The position numbers were made by a program, and so were the translations under genes. The notes beneath the pieces were generated by a model, which did no database searches, had not been told where the DNA came from, and was given only the letters and a program-made list of their open reading frames with translations. DNA of 64,000 bases from an uncultured Porphyromonadaceae bacterium (GTDB lineage Bacteria; Bacteroidota; Bacteroidia; Bacteroidales; Muribaculaceae), in NCBI GenBank assembly GCA_937989585.1, contig CALKRW010000061.1, positions 46,245 through 110,244 on the forward strand. Reading direction: 5' to 3'. Shown piece by piece: positions 17,431 to 26,587 of the stretch. Each line of letters starts with the position of its first letter. The first letter of the stretch is position 1.

Positions 17431-18207
17431 ATGAAACAACCATTAGCCTATATCCATCCAGCGGCAAAAATCGCACAAAGCGTAGTAATCGATCCATTCG
17501 TCACGATTGATCAGAATGTAGAGATAGGAGAAGGTACCCGCATCGGAAGTAACGTGACGATTCTTGAAGGTGCCCGTATCGGTCGTAACTGTACCATCTT
17601 TCCGGGTGCTGTGATTGGTGCTATTCCTCAGGATCTTAAGTTCCGCGGAGAGGACACCCTGGCTATTATCGGCGATAATACCACCATACGTGAGTGTGTG
17701 ACAATCAACCGCGGTACAGCGGCCAAGAACAAGACCGTTGTAGGAAACAACTGTCTGATCATGGCATACAGTCATATCGCTCATGACTGTATTATCGGTA
17801 ACAATGTGATTCTTTCAAATGCAACCCAACTTGCCGGTGAGGTCCAGGTAGATGATTACGCTATTGTCGGAGGCGGTACTCTCGTGCATCAGTTCTGTCA
17901 TCTTGGCGCGCATATCATGATTCAGGGCGGCGCCCTTATAAATAAGGACGTTCCTCCTTATGTCAAGGCAGCCAGAGAACCCATTCAGTACGCCGGAGTC
18001 AACTCGATAGGCCTAAGGCGCCGTAACTTCTCTTCCGAGACAATCCGTGATATTCAGGACACCTACCGTTATCTATATCTGTCCGGTCTTAACATTTCAG
18101 ATGCTATAGCCCGCATAGAGGCTGAATTGCCGGCTACACCCGAGCGTGATGACATCATCCTCTTTGTCCGCAACTCTAAACGCGGTATAATAAAGGGCTA
18201 CATCTGA
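17431..18207 (+). CDS. lpxA: UDP-N-acetylglucosamine acyltransferase
   Basis: The 258-residue enzyme starts lipid A synthesis by adding a hydroxyacyl chain to UDP-GlcNAc. It shows a left-handed beta-helix of hexapeptide repeats from residue 5. HPAAKIAQ appears at the start, the catalytic His lies in SHIAHDC, and the C-terminal helical part holds the GVNSIGLRRR segment. It follows lpxC-fabZ by 126 bases and completes the lipid A block; rnpB begins about 65 bases later. Confidence 0.97.
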   Translation: MKQPLAYIHPAAKIAQSVVIDPFVTIDQNVEIGEGTRIGSNVTILEGARIGRNCTIFPGAVIGAIPQDLKFRGEDTLAIIGDNTTIRECVTINRGTAAKNKTVVGNNCLIMAYSHIAHDCIIGNNVILSNATQLAGEVQVDDYAIVGGGTLVHQFCHLGAHIMIQGGALINKDVPPYVKAAREPIQYAGVNSIGLRRRNFSSETIRDIQDTYRYLYLSGLNISDAIARIEAELPATPERDDIILFVRNSKRGIIKGYI

Positions 18208-18274
18208 TCGGCTCTTCTGTCTGTTATTAGATAGCGCATTCTGTACCTTACGACAGTTAAATCCATAAATATAG

Positions 18275-18648
18275 CGAAGGCCGGGACCTCGTCGCTCGCC
18301 CGCGCATGAAGGGCGTGAGGAAAGTCCGGGCAACAAAGAGCATCATACTTGTTAACGGCAAGGTGTCCAAAAGGGCATAGTAACGTGACAGAAAACAACC
18401 GCCGTTCTGACGGACGGTAAGGGTGAAAAGGTAGGGTAAGAGCCTACCGTGCGCGATGGTGACATTGCGTGACGCACGTCTTATGAGTTGCAAGGTCAAG
18501 TATACCGGCATTTAAGGGCTGCTCGTCCATTGCCGGGGGGTAGACCGCTTGAGCGGCATGGCGACATGCCGCCCAGATAAATGACGGGGAGCGCTCGTCA
18601 GGTCGGTTCCGGCCGAAACCGGCGACGCTACATAACCCGGCTTATACT
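18275..18648 (+). ncRNA. rnpB: RNase P RNA, class A
   Basis: The catalytic RNA that matures tRNA 5' ends is recognised by its conserved blocks. GAGGAAAGTCCGGGC at about 18317 is CR-I/P4 5' strand. The ACAGAAAAC block at about 18390, the GGTAAGAGCCTACCG block near 18435, and AGATAAATGACG near 18575 (P4 3' strand) follow in order. The ends AAGGCCGGG and CCCGGCTT pair as helix P1 with one bulged base. The length of about 370 bases is normal. Ends are good to a few bases. Confidence 0.96.
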
Positions 18649-18697
18649 CGGCCCTCCGCTATTTCTATTACTATTTTGTCCATACACAATTCAAATT

Positions 18698-19177
18698 ATG
18701 AAATCTGACGGAAAAGCCGAAAAAGAGAATCGGCGCCCATATGAGGCTAAGGGTGATTGGTGGACCTGTCCATCCGAGGGAGAGAACGGAGGCCTGATTA
18801 TGGTGACCGGTCGCAGGGATATTGCGAAGTTCCGTGATAATCCACGTTTTAATATTAGAGTTGAGATTGCATGGGAATATGGCTTGGAGGGTATGCCTGC
18901 GTTAGAGGATGGCGAAATGATGGAACAGGTCACTGAGTGTCTTCAACGTGAGTTCGATAAGGATCCAGTTGCCGTAATGACAGGTATCTTTACGGGTGAA
19001 GGACGTCGAGACTGGATTTTCTATACTCTATCAACAAATATATTTGGACGGAAACTGAATGAGGCTCTTTCAGACCTGCCTGCTCTTCCCCTGAAAGTCT
19101 ACTGTGAAAACGACCCTGATTGGGCGCAATACGATGAGATGCGTTTTCTCAGTGAGATTACAGCATCCGATGAATGA
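18698..19177 (+). CDS. DUF695-type protein of unknown function
   Basis: The 159-residue protein is soluble, with DWWTCPSEGENGGLIMVTGR near the N-terminus and GRRDWIFYTLSTNIFGRKLN in the middle, which resembles DUF695. The open frame runs back to 18581, but that part overlaps rnpB and includes an artificial hydrophobic stretch, so I use the ATG at 18698. Nothing in the context defines its job. It stands alone between rnpB and the clpP leader. Confidence 0.72.
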   Translation: MKSDGKAEKENRRPYEAKGDWWTCPSEGENGGLIMVTGRRDIAKFRDNPRFNIRVEIAWEYGLEGMPALEDGEMMEQVTECLQREFDKDPVAVMTGIFTGEGRRDWIFYTLSTNIFGRKLNEALSDLPALPLKVYCENDPDWAQYDEMRFLSEITASDE

Positions 19178-19251
19178 TGTTGCTAAAATCCAGCGAGATG
19201 CTCGGTGAGATTTTTTTTACAATTTAATCAAATTATTAACAAAAAATATCA

Positions 19252-19282
19252 TCCGGATTATTCGTAATCCGGAATTTTTTTT
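19252..19282. terminator. Intrinsic terminator with UUCG tetraloop
   Basis: TCCGGATTA and TAATCCGGA form a perfect nine-base stem closed by TTCG, followed by eight T after one A. It ends the DUF695 transcript and lies just before the likely clpP promoter. Confidence 0.93.
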
Positions 19283-19283
19283 A

Positions 19284-19291
19284 TAATTTCG
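19284..19291 (+). promoter_or_regulatory. Possible -7 element of clpP
   Basis: TAATTTCG is one base away from TAnnTTTG and lies immediately after the UUCG terminator. It would give a leader of about 120 bases. No convincing -33 was found because the terminator occupies that space. Confidence 0.35.
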
Positions 19292-19415
19292 TATAGGGAA
19301 AAACCGGTGTTTCAGGTTAATTGCAAATTATTGTGTGCTTCTATAGGTTGTGGCCTGGTTCTTAAGGTGTTACCCGATGTAAATTTTTAATAACAACAAA
19401 GCCAATTCTCTTCAT

Positions 19416-20120
19416 ATGAATAACAACAACGATTTTAGAAAATTCTGTGTCCACCATCTGGGAATGAATGGTCTTGCATTCGACCAGTACACTTCCTCAA
19501 TGTCGGAGTCATTCTCTCCGGTAAGTGCAAGTTATATATCGCCCACCATCATAGAGGAGCGTCAACTTAATGTCGCTCAGATGGACGTATTTTCTCGCCT
19601 TATGATGGACCGTATCATTTTCCTTGGCACTGAGGTCAATGATTATACAGCGAACGTCATCCAGGCACAATTGCTTTATCTTGATTCTTCAGACCCAGGC
19701 AAGGATGTGTCAATTTATATCAACTCGCCTGGCGGTTCGGTCTATGCCGGTCTCGGTATATATGATACAATGCAGTACATTTCCTCCGATGTCTCTACCA
19801 TATGTACGGGTATCGCTGCATCAATGGCTGCGGTTCTCCTTGTTGCAGGCGAGAAAGGCAAGCGTTTTGCTCTTCAGCACTCGCGGGTAATGATTCACCA
19901 GCCTATGGGCGGCGCACAGGGCCAGGCTTCAGATATTGAGATTACGGCCCGCGAGATTCAGAAGTTAAAAACAGAACTCTATACAATCATCTCTAACCAT
20001 TCGGGACAGTCATTTGAGAAAGTTCATGCTGATTCAGACCGCGATTACTGGATGACAGCCCAGGAAGCGAAAGACTATGGAATGATTGACCAGGTTCTTG
20101 TCAAAGCAAAGCGCGACTGA
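19416..20120 (+). CDS. clpP: ClpP proteolytic subunit
   Basis: The 234-residue serine protease forms the chamber of ClpXP. The triad is visible as Ser136 (GIAASMAAVLL), His161 (MIHQPMGG) and Asp206 (VHADSDRD). The N-terminal 40 residues before the core are probably a processed propeptide. It precedes clpX by 223 bases. Many relatives have the trigger factor gene upstream; here it is absent and a terminator with its own leader occurs instead. Confidence 0.96.
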   Translation: MNNNNDFRKFCVHHLGMNGLAFDQYTSSMSESFSPVSASYISPTIIEERQLNVAQMDVFSRLMMDRIIFLGTEVNDYTANVIQAQLLYLDSSDPGKDVSIYINSPGGSVYAGLGIYDTMQYISSDVSTICTGIAASMAAVLLVAGEKGKRFALQHSRVMIHQPMGGAQGQASDIEITAREIQKLKTELYTIISNHSGQSFEKVHADSDRDYWMTAQEAKDYGMIDQVLVKAKRD

Positions 20121-20179
20121 AAAGTCTACAGGAAAATGTCATCTTTTGTTATAAATACCCTATAGAACTTTAGGAATTC

Positions 20180-20216
20180 CGGGGCGGGGCTGAGTTTTTA
20201 TCGGCCCTCTGCCCCG
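20180..20216 (+). other. Stem-loop between clpP and clpX
   Basis: CGGGGC pairs with GCCCCG, with a second inner GGGC/GCCC pairing around a TTTTTAT loop. Only a weak T-rich stretch follows. It may terminate part of the clpP transcripts and so uncouple clpP from clpX levels. Confidence 0.5.
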
Positions 20217-20343
20217 ATTCTACTTCTATTTGGCGCATATCGGTTTGATGACAAAAGTTACCCCTGATTTTTACATATAGAAACAATATAGGATTAATCC
20301 ATAGTGAAACCGAATCAGACGTTTCATTAAGTTTGTAATTATA

Positions 20344-21597
20344 ATGCCACAACGCAAAAAAATGATATGTTCGTTCTGCGGGCGTCCTGCCGAAATGAGC
20401 GAAGTCATCATCCCTTCTTCTGACTCGAAAGTGTTTATCTGTGCTGAGTGCGTGGAACAGATTCACACCATGCTCGGAGAATACCGCAATGACCATTCGC
20501 TTAATAAGCCTGCCGATGACATAGATCTTGCCGGTGTTCCGAAGCCGGTTGAGATTAAAAATTTTCTTGACCAGTATGTCATAGGGCAGGACGATGCAAA
20601 AAGACAACTTGCAGTCGCTGTATATAATCATTACAAGCGCCTCGCCCAGCCTAAGACAGACGATGATGTCGAGATAGAGAAAAGCAATGTGATTCTTGTC
20701 GGGCCTACCGGTACTGGAAAAACTTTGATTGCGCGGACTATCGCGCGACTGCTCGATGTGCCTTTCACGATAGTCGATGCGACGGTTCTGACTCAGGCAG
20801 GTTATGTTGGAGAGGATATTGAAAGTCTTCTGACCCGTTTGCTTCAGGCCGCCGACTATGATGTCGCCCGAGCCGAACGCGGAATCGTATTCATAGATGA
20901 AATTGACAAGATAGCCCGCAAGGGTGACAATCCATCGATTACTCGTGACGTCTCCGGCGAAGGTGTGCAGCAGGGTCTTCTGAAACTACTCGAGGGTTCG
21001 ATTGTTAATGTCCCTCCACAAGGTGGACGCAAGCATCCAGAACAGAAGATGATACCTGTTGATACAAAGAACATTCTTTTCATCTGCGGCGGCGCTTTCG
21101 ACGGAATAGAGCAAAAAGTAGCACATCGTCTTAATTCCCACGTGGTTGGTTACGGTGCATCGGCATCAAGAAAGAATCTCAAGGGTACAGAATTCATGCG
21201 TTATGTCGCGCCTCAGGATCTTAAATCTTTTGGACTGATTCCCGAGATAATCGGTCGTCTGCCAATCGTTACACATCTTGAACCTCTTGACAAGTCCGCG
21301 TTACGCATGGTCCTTACCGAACCGAAGAATGCCGTCACACGTCAGTATAAGAAATTGTTCGAGATGGACGGTGTGGAATTGAGTTTCGATGAGGACGCTC
21401 TTGACCTTATTGTCGATAAGGCGATTGAATTTAAACTTGGCGCTCGCGGACTTCGCTCTATAGTCGAGACTATCATGACTGAAGCAATGTTTGAGATTCC
21501 ATCAAAAAATGTCAAGACCTTCAATGTTACCCGCGAATATGCCCTGGACAGAATCAACAAGGCTCATCTGGCTGACGCTGCAGATAGCCGGAAATAG
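20344..21597 (+). CDS. clpX: ClpX ATPase, specificity subunit
   Basis: This 417-residue AAA+ unfoldase feeds substrates to ClpP. The N-terminal zinc finger is visible (CSFCGRP, then FICAECVEQI). Walker A is GPTGTGKT, Walker B is IVFIDEIDKIA, and the C-terminal D2 small domain contains LGARGLRSIVE. Length is typical. It lies 47 bases before recQ, at the start of a long same-strand run. Confidence 0.97.
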   Translation: MPQRKKMICSFCGRPAEMSEVIIPSSDSKVFICAECVEQIHTMLGEYRNDHSLNKPADDIDLAGVPKPVEIKNFLDQYVIGQDDAKRQLAVAVYNHYKRLAQPKTDDDVEIEKSNVILVGPTGTGKTLIARTIARLLDVPFTIVDATVLTQAGYVGEDIESLLTRLLQAADYDVARAERGIVFIDEIDKIARKGDNPSITRDVSGEGVQQGLLKLLEGSIVNVPPQGGRKHPEQKMIPVDTKNILFICGGAFDGIEQKVAHRLNSHVVGYGASASRKNLKGTEFMRYVAPQDLKSFGLIPEIIGRLPIVTHLEPLDKSALRMVLTEPKNAVTRQYKKLFEMDGVELSFDEDALDLIVDKAIEFKLGARGLRSIVETIMTEAMFEIPSKNVKTFNVTREYALDRINKAHLADAADSRK

Positions 21598-21644
21598 TCA
21601 TTAAAGGATTATAATATAAACCAGTTTTCATTTCTCAGACTGCC

Positions 21645-23822
21645 ATGTTCACCCGTCAAGAACTGACTGAATCGCTTAAGAGATATTTTGGATTCGATAC
21701 CTTCAAAGGTAATCAGGAAGATATCATCCTGGAACTTCTGAACGGTCGGGATACTTTTGTGCTTATGCCTACAGGCGGTGGAAAATCGCTTTGCTATCAG
21801 TTGCCCTCGCTTATGATGGAGGGCACTGCGATTGTAGTCTCGCCACTCATTGCATTGATGAAAAACCAGGTCGATGCAATGCGTCACTTCAGTTCGGACG
21901 ACAATGTGGCCCATTTCTTGAATTCGTCGTTGACACGTTCTGCCATTGAGCAGGTCAAGGAAGATATTGTCAGTGGAAAAACAAAATTGTTATATGTCGC
22001 TCCCGAGTCGCTGACAAAAGAGGATAACATCGAGTTTCTGAAAACTGTGCCGATTTCGTTCTATGCGATTGACGAGGCTCATTGTATTTCTGAGTGGGGC
22101 CATGATTTCAGGCCGGAATACCGTCGGCTTCGTCCTATAATCAACGAAATCGGAGCACGGCCTGTGATTGCGCTGACGGCAACAGCCACCCCCAAGGTGC
22201 AGCATGATATACAGAAAAATCTGGGAATGACCGATGCCGCGGTCTTCAAGGCTTCATTCAATCGCCCAAATCTATATTATGAGGTTAGGCAGAAGACAAA
22301 GAATACCGACCGTGATATTATCAAGTTCATAAAGAACAATCCATCCAAGTCAGGCATCATCTATTGCCTCAGTCGCAAGAAAGTCGAAGAACTTGCCGAA
22401 CTGCTTGTTGTCAACAATATTCGGGCATTACCATATCATGCAGGTATGGATAGTGCGATGCGGTCGGCCAATCAGGATGCATTCCTTCACGAAGAAGTTG
22501 ACGTGATTGTCGCTACCATTGCTTTCGGTATGGGCATAGACAAGCCCGATGTGAGGTTTGTTATTCATTATGATATGCCTAAGTCTCTTGAAGGTTACTA
22601 TCAGGAGACCGGGCGTGCCGGTAGGGATGGTGGCGAAGGTCGGTGCATAACTTTCTACGCCGCCAAAGACTTGCGTAAAATGGAGAAATTCATGCAGGGC
22701 AAACCTTTGGCCGAACAGGAAATAGGCAAGCAGCTGTTGATGGAGACTGCATCATATGCCGAGTCATCGGTATGTCGCCGGCGTACCCTGTTGCATTATT
22801 TCGGAGAAGATTTTAACGAAGACAACTGTGGAAACTGTGACAATTGTATTCATCCGAAAATAAAGATAGAGGCCCGGGATAACCTGTGCGATATACTCGA
22901 GACAATGATTGTTTTAGGTGAGCCTTTTCGGGCTGAGCACATCATTGATGTTGTACGTGGAAAAATCTCTGCCGATGTCAAGTCCTACAGCCATCAGGAA
23001 CTCGAGATTTTCGGATGTGAAGAAAATTCTGACGCCAAACTCCTGAATGCTGTTGTGCGTCAGGCTACACTTGCTGGTTATATACATCGCGACATCGAGA
23101 ATTTCGGGCAGTTGGAAGTGACGGAACTCGGACGCAGGTTCCTTGCAGAGCCTGGTTCATTCAAGATACAGGAAGACAATGATTTCTCGCAGTATGATGA
23201 CTACTCCTCGGCTGAATGTTTTACCGGCGCGCTAGACCCGCAGTTGTTCTCAATGCTAAAGGATCTTAGGTCTAAGATAGCCAGGAAACTGAATCTGCCT
23301 CCTTATGTGATTTTCCAGGATCCTTCCCTCGAGGCTATGGCGACGACATATCCCATAACACTCGACGAGATGCAGAATATCACCGGTGTAGGCGCAGGTA
23401 AAGCCAAGCGTTACGGTAAGGAATTTGTCGATCTAATCAAGGCTCATGTCGAAGAGAACTGTATAGAACGTCCGGAAGATCTGCGTGTGCGTACTGTAGC
23501 CAATAATTCCCGTCTGAAAATTTCGATAATACAGTCGATAGACCGTAAAATTGCTCTTGACGAACTCGCCGAGTCTAAAGGTCTGGATTTCGATAAACTT
23601 CTGGACGAGATTGAGGCTATTGTATATTCTGGTACAAAAATAAATATTTCATATTATCTTGACGATGTTCTTGACAATGATCTTCAGGAAGAAATCTTTG
23701 ACTATTTCATGAACAGCGAAAGTGATTCTCTTGAGGAAGCACGCAATGAACTGGGCAGCGAATACAGTGATGAGGAAATACGCATGGTGCGCATCAGGTT
23801 CCTGTCGGAAGTCGCTAACTGA
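21645..23822 (+). CDS. recQ: ATP-dependent DNA helicase RecQ
   Basis: The 725 residues show GRDTFVLMPTGGGKSLCYQ (Walker A), DEAHCISEWGHDFRPEY (motif II), QETGRAGRDG (motif VI) and the RecQ-C-terminal zinc site (CRRRTLLHYFGED through CGNCDNC). An HRDC domain follows at about 525-605, and a C-terminal extension of about 100 residues is typical of the Bacteroidota RecQ1 form. It unwinds recombination intermediates in the cytoplasm. Confidence 0.96.
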   Translation: MFTRQELTESLKRYFGFDTFKGNQEDIILELLNGRDTFVLMPTGGGKSLCYQLPSLMMEGTAIVVSPLIALMKNQVDAMRHFSSDDNVAHFLNSSLTRSAIEQVKEDIVSGKTKLLYVAPESLTKEDNIEFLKTVPISFYAIDEAHCISEWGHDFRPEYRRLRPIINEIGARPVIALTATATPKVQHDIQKNLGMTDAAVFKASFNRPNLYYEVRQKTKNTDRDIIKFIKNNPSKSGIIYCLSRKKVEELAELLVVNNIRALPYHAGMDSAMRSANQDAFLHEEVDVIVATIAFGMGIDKPDVRFVIHYDMPKSLEGYYQETGRAGRDGGEGRCITFYAAKDLRKMEKFMQGKPLAEQEIGKQLLMETASYAESSVCRRRTLLHYFGEDFNEDNCGNCDNCIHPKIKIEARDNLCDILETMIVLGEPFRAEHIIDVVRGKISADVKSYSHQELEIFGCEENSDAKLLNAVVRQATLAGYIHRDIENFGQLEVTELGRRFLAEPGSFKIQEDNDFSQYDDYSSAECFTGALDPQLFSMLKDLRSKIARKLNLPPYVIFQDPSLEAMATTYPITLDEMQNITGVGAGKAKRYGKEFVDLIKAHVEENCIERPEDLRVRTVANNSRLKISIIQSIDRKIALDELAESKGLDFDKLLDEIEAIVYSGTKINISYYLDDVLDNDLQEEIFDYFMNSESDSLEEARNELGSEYSDEEIRMVRIRFLSEVAN

Positions 23823-23869
23823 CGGCGCAGGATTCAGACTCTTGCTTAAATTTAAGAATTAATAATATA

Positions 23870-25309
23870 ATGACCAACATAGAAACCAACGCTTTAAGGG
23901 ACCTTTACAAAAAACATGTCGGAGAGGATCCCGTAAAGATAGAAGAGATGCCTGCCTCAGGATCTAACCGCCGTTACTTCCGTCTTTTTGGCAGAGAAAG
24001 CATAATAGGTGTCGCAGGAACATGTAAGGCTGAGAACGAGGCATTCATATATCTTTCTGACCATTTTGTTAAACTTGGCCTTAATGTTCCTCGTGTCCTT
24101 GGTGTATCCGAGGACCACATGACATATATTCAGGAGGACCTTGGCGACCTGATACTCTTCAAACTCATAGAGAAAGGTCGTCTGACCCGGTCATTCTCTA
24201 ACGAAGAACGCGAAATGCTTGTCAAGACCATAAGTCTTCTGCCCGATATACAATTTAAAGGTGCGATAGGCCTTGACTTCAGTAAGTGTTATCCCACATC
24301 GCATTTTGATGTACGGTCCATCATGTGGGATCTCAATTATTTCAAATATTGTTTTCTAAAGGCAACCGGACTTGAGTTTGAAGAAAACAGGCTGGAGGAT
24401 GATTTTCAGGCGTTGGCCGAGGTCCTTATGCGGAGCCAGTCATCGACTTTCATGTATCGTGACTTTCAGTCTCGTAACGTTATGATACACGATGGCGAAC
24501 CATGGTTCATTGACTTTCAGGGTGGACGCATGGGGCCGTTCTATTATGACGTGGCATCATTCCTATGGCAGGCCAAAGCGGGTTTTCCCCAAAGTCTTCG
24601 TGATGACCTGATTGGACATTATATTCAGTCTCTGAGAAAATACAAGCCGGTCGATGAAAATTATTTTCACGAGCAGTTACGTCACTTTGTGCTTTTCCGT
24701 ACACTTCAGGTACTCGGGGCATACGGGTTCAGGGGCTACTTCGAGAAAAAGCCACATTTCATGCAAAGCGTGCCGTATGCAATGGCGAATCTTCGCGAAC
24801 TTCTGGCAAAGCCTTTCCCCGAATACCCTTATCTAAGCAGGGTGCTTTCCGATCTTATCAACATGAACCAGTTTGCAGACCAGATGAAGAAACGTACGCT
24901 TACGGTCAAGGTAATGAGTTTTGCATACAAGAAAGGTATACCGGATGACACGACAGGTAACGGCGGAGGTTTCGTATTCGATTGCCGTGCCATAAATAAT
25001 CCCGGCAAGTACGAGCGATACAAACCGTTTACAGGACTTGATCAGCAGGTTATACAATTTCTTGAAGATGATGGAGAAATAACAACATTCCTTGACAATT
25101 GCTATAATCTTGTTGATGCTTCAGTGAAGCGTTATGTCGAGCGTGGATTTACTTCACTGATGGTTGCGTTCGGTTGTACGGGCGGCCAGCACCGTTCGGT
25201 TTACAGCGCACAGCACATGGCCGAACATATTCATAAGAAATTCAATGTCAAAGTCGAACTCCAGCATCGAGAGCAAAACATAGATCAGACTTTTGAACCA
25301 AAATACTGA
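23870..25309 (+). CDS. AmgK-like sugar kinase fused to a RapZ C-terminal domain
   Basis: The 479 residues combine two domains. The N-terminal phosphotransferase domain (about 1-330) has the kinase loop YRDFQSRNVM and the metal site FIDFQGGRMGP, as in N-acetylmuramate/GlcNAc kinases and aminoglycoside phosphotransferases. The C-terminal domain (about 340-479) has FGCTGGQHRSVYSAQHMAEH, the signature of the RapZ C-terminal domain that binds glucosamine-6-phosphate in enterobacteria. It ends five bases before a MurU-like nucleotidyltransferase, which together suggests salvage of peptidoglycan amino sugars. The fusion occurs in other Bacteroidota; the function of the RapZ part there is not established to my knowledge. 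Confidence 0.85.
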   Translation: MTNIETNALRDLYKKHVGEDPVKIEEMPASGSNRRYFRLFGRESIIGVAGTCKAENEAFIYLSDHFVKLGLNVPRVLGVSEDHMTYIQEDLGDLILFKLIEKGRLTRSFSNEEREMLVKTISLLPDIQFKGAIGLDFSKCYPTSHFDVRSIMWDLNYFKYCFLKATGLEFEENRLEDDFQALAEVLMRSQSSTFMYRDFQSRNVMIHDGEPWFIDFQGGRMGPFYYDVASFLWQAKAGFPQSLRDDLIGHYIQSLRKYKPVDENYFHEQLRHFVLFRTLQVLGAYGFRGYFEKKPHFMQSVPYAMANLRELLAKPFPEYPYLSRVLSDLINMNQFADQMKKRTLTVKVMSFAYKKGIPDDTTGNGGGFVFDCRAINNPGKYERYKPFTGLDQQVIQFLEDDGEITTFLDNCYNLVDASVKRYVERGFTSLMVAFGCTGGQHRSVYSAQHMAEHIHKKFNVKVELQHREQNIDQTFEPKY

Positions 25310-25314
25310 AAAAA

Positions 25315-26067
25315 ATGAAAGCAATGGTCTTTGCTGCCGGCCTCGGAACACGACTCAGACCTTTTACACTGGATCATCCCAAGGCCCTAGTCCCGGTTGG
25401 AGGTGTGCCAATGTTGGAACGTGTTCTGCTGGGACTGAAGTCGCAAGGTTTTGATGAAATTGTAGTTAATGTCCACCATTTTGCCGCTCAGGTTGTTGAT
25501 TTCTTACGCGGAAAAGATAATTTCGGCATGAACATCACCATAAGCGATGAAAGCGACAAACTTCTTGACACAGGAGGCGGAGTCCTGCATGCAAGGACTT
25601 TTCTTGAAGGAAATTCCCCGGTTGTCCTGTATAACTCTGACATACTTTCCAATGTAGATCTCAGTGAGATGTTGCGTCAACATATTTCCTCGAACGCCGA
25701 TGTGACTCTTCTGGCGACACCGCGACAGACCTCCCGCTATTTGTGTTTTGAAAAAGGCAGTGGCAGACTTGCCGGGTGGATAAATAAGAGTACGGGCGAG
25801 ACAAGACCTCCCGGCTTTTTACCGGATGCGGATTTCCTTGAACTGGCGTTCGGTGGCGTACATGTCATATCGCAGAACGTATTTGGGTATCTTGAACAAT
25901 ATTCCATGGAACCGAAATTCTCGCTGACACCATTCTACATCGACAGTTGCCGATCTCTTGACGTCAGGGCTTACACTCCGCTTGGTAATGATTTCGCTTG
26001 GTTCGATGTCGGAAAGCCGGATACTCTCGCCAGTGCAGAAAAATTCATCACAGAGAATCATCTTTGA
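25315..26067 (+). CDS. Sugar-1-phosphate nucleotidyltransferase, MurU-like
   Basis: This 250-residue enzyme begins MKAMVFAAGLGTRLRPFTLD and continues HPKALVPVGG, the nucleotide-binding signature of the family. VLYNSDILSNVDL carries the metal-binding Asp. MurU makes UDP-MurNAc from MurNAc-1-phosphate in the recycling route that bypasses de novo synthesis. The assignment rests on the kinase immediately upstream (five-base gap), because mannose-1-phosphate guanylyltransferases look similar. The next gene starts eight bases after its stop. Confidence 0.8.
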   Translation: MKAMVFAAGLGTRLRPFTLDHPKALVPVGGVPMLERVLLGLKSQGFDEIVVNVHHFAAQVVDFLRGKDNFGMNITISDESDKLLDTGGGVLHARTFLEGNSPVVLYNSDILSNVDLSEMLRQHISSNADVTLLATPRQTSRYLCFEKGSGRLAGWINKSTGETRPPGFLPDADFLELAFGGVHVISQNVFGYLEQYSMEPKFSLTPFYIDSCRSLDVRAYTPLGNDFAWFDVGKPDTLASAEKFITENHL

Positions 26068-26075
26068 TATAACAT

Positions 26076-26522
26076 ATGGAATCTGAATCCAAAGAAAGCA
26101 AACAAGAAGCCCTGGATAAGCGTTATCTTCGAATGGCGTACATCTGGGCAGAAAACTCATATTGCAAGCGTAGACGCGTTGGTGCGATAATAGTTAAAGA
26201 CCAGATGATAATTTCTGATGGTTACAACGGTACTCCCTCAGGATTTGAGAATGTATGCGAGGATGAGGATGGAATAACCAAACCTTACGTACTGCATGCT
26301 GAGGCAAATGCCATAACAAAGGTGTCGCGGTCTAACAATTCATCGGACATGGCCACGCTATATGTCACTGCGTCACCTTGTGTGGAATGCGCCAAACTTA
26401 TCATCCAGGCCGGTATTCGTAGGGTTGTTTTCAGCGAAATCTATCGGATAACCGACGGGATAGATCTTTTGCGACGGGCCGGGGTTGAAACGACTCATCT
26501 TCCATTGGGAACAAATGACTGA
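26076..26522 (+). CDS. Deoxycytidylate deaminase-like protein
   Basis: The 148-residue zinc deaminase has the HAEANAI motif (zinc His and proton-shuttle Glu) and the PCVECAK motif (two zinc Cys), spaced as in dCMP deaminases and ComEB proteins. It converts dCMP to dUMP for thymidylate synthesis. It starts eight bases after the MurU-like gene, so it is probably in the same operon, although the functional link is not obvious. Confidence 0.9.
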   Translation: MESESKESKQEALDKRYLRMAYIWAENSYCKRRRVGAIIVKDQMIISDGYNGTPSGFENVCEDEDGITKPYVLHAEANAITKVSRSNNSSDMATLYVTASPCVECAKLIIQAGIRRVVFSEIYRITDGIDLLRRAGVETTHLPLGTND

Positions 26523-26587
26523 CATGATGTTTCGCCTTTTTAGAAAATGACCAAAACTTCAAAATTTTATCTTTCAAACTTGAATAG

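Noticed and set aside
18581..18697. N-terminal extension of the DUF695 frame into rnpB
   Set aside because: It overlaps the conserved 3' part of RNase P RNA, and the extra residues look like translated RNA sequence. The start at 18698 is better.
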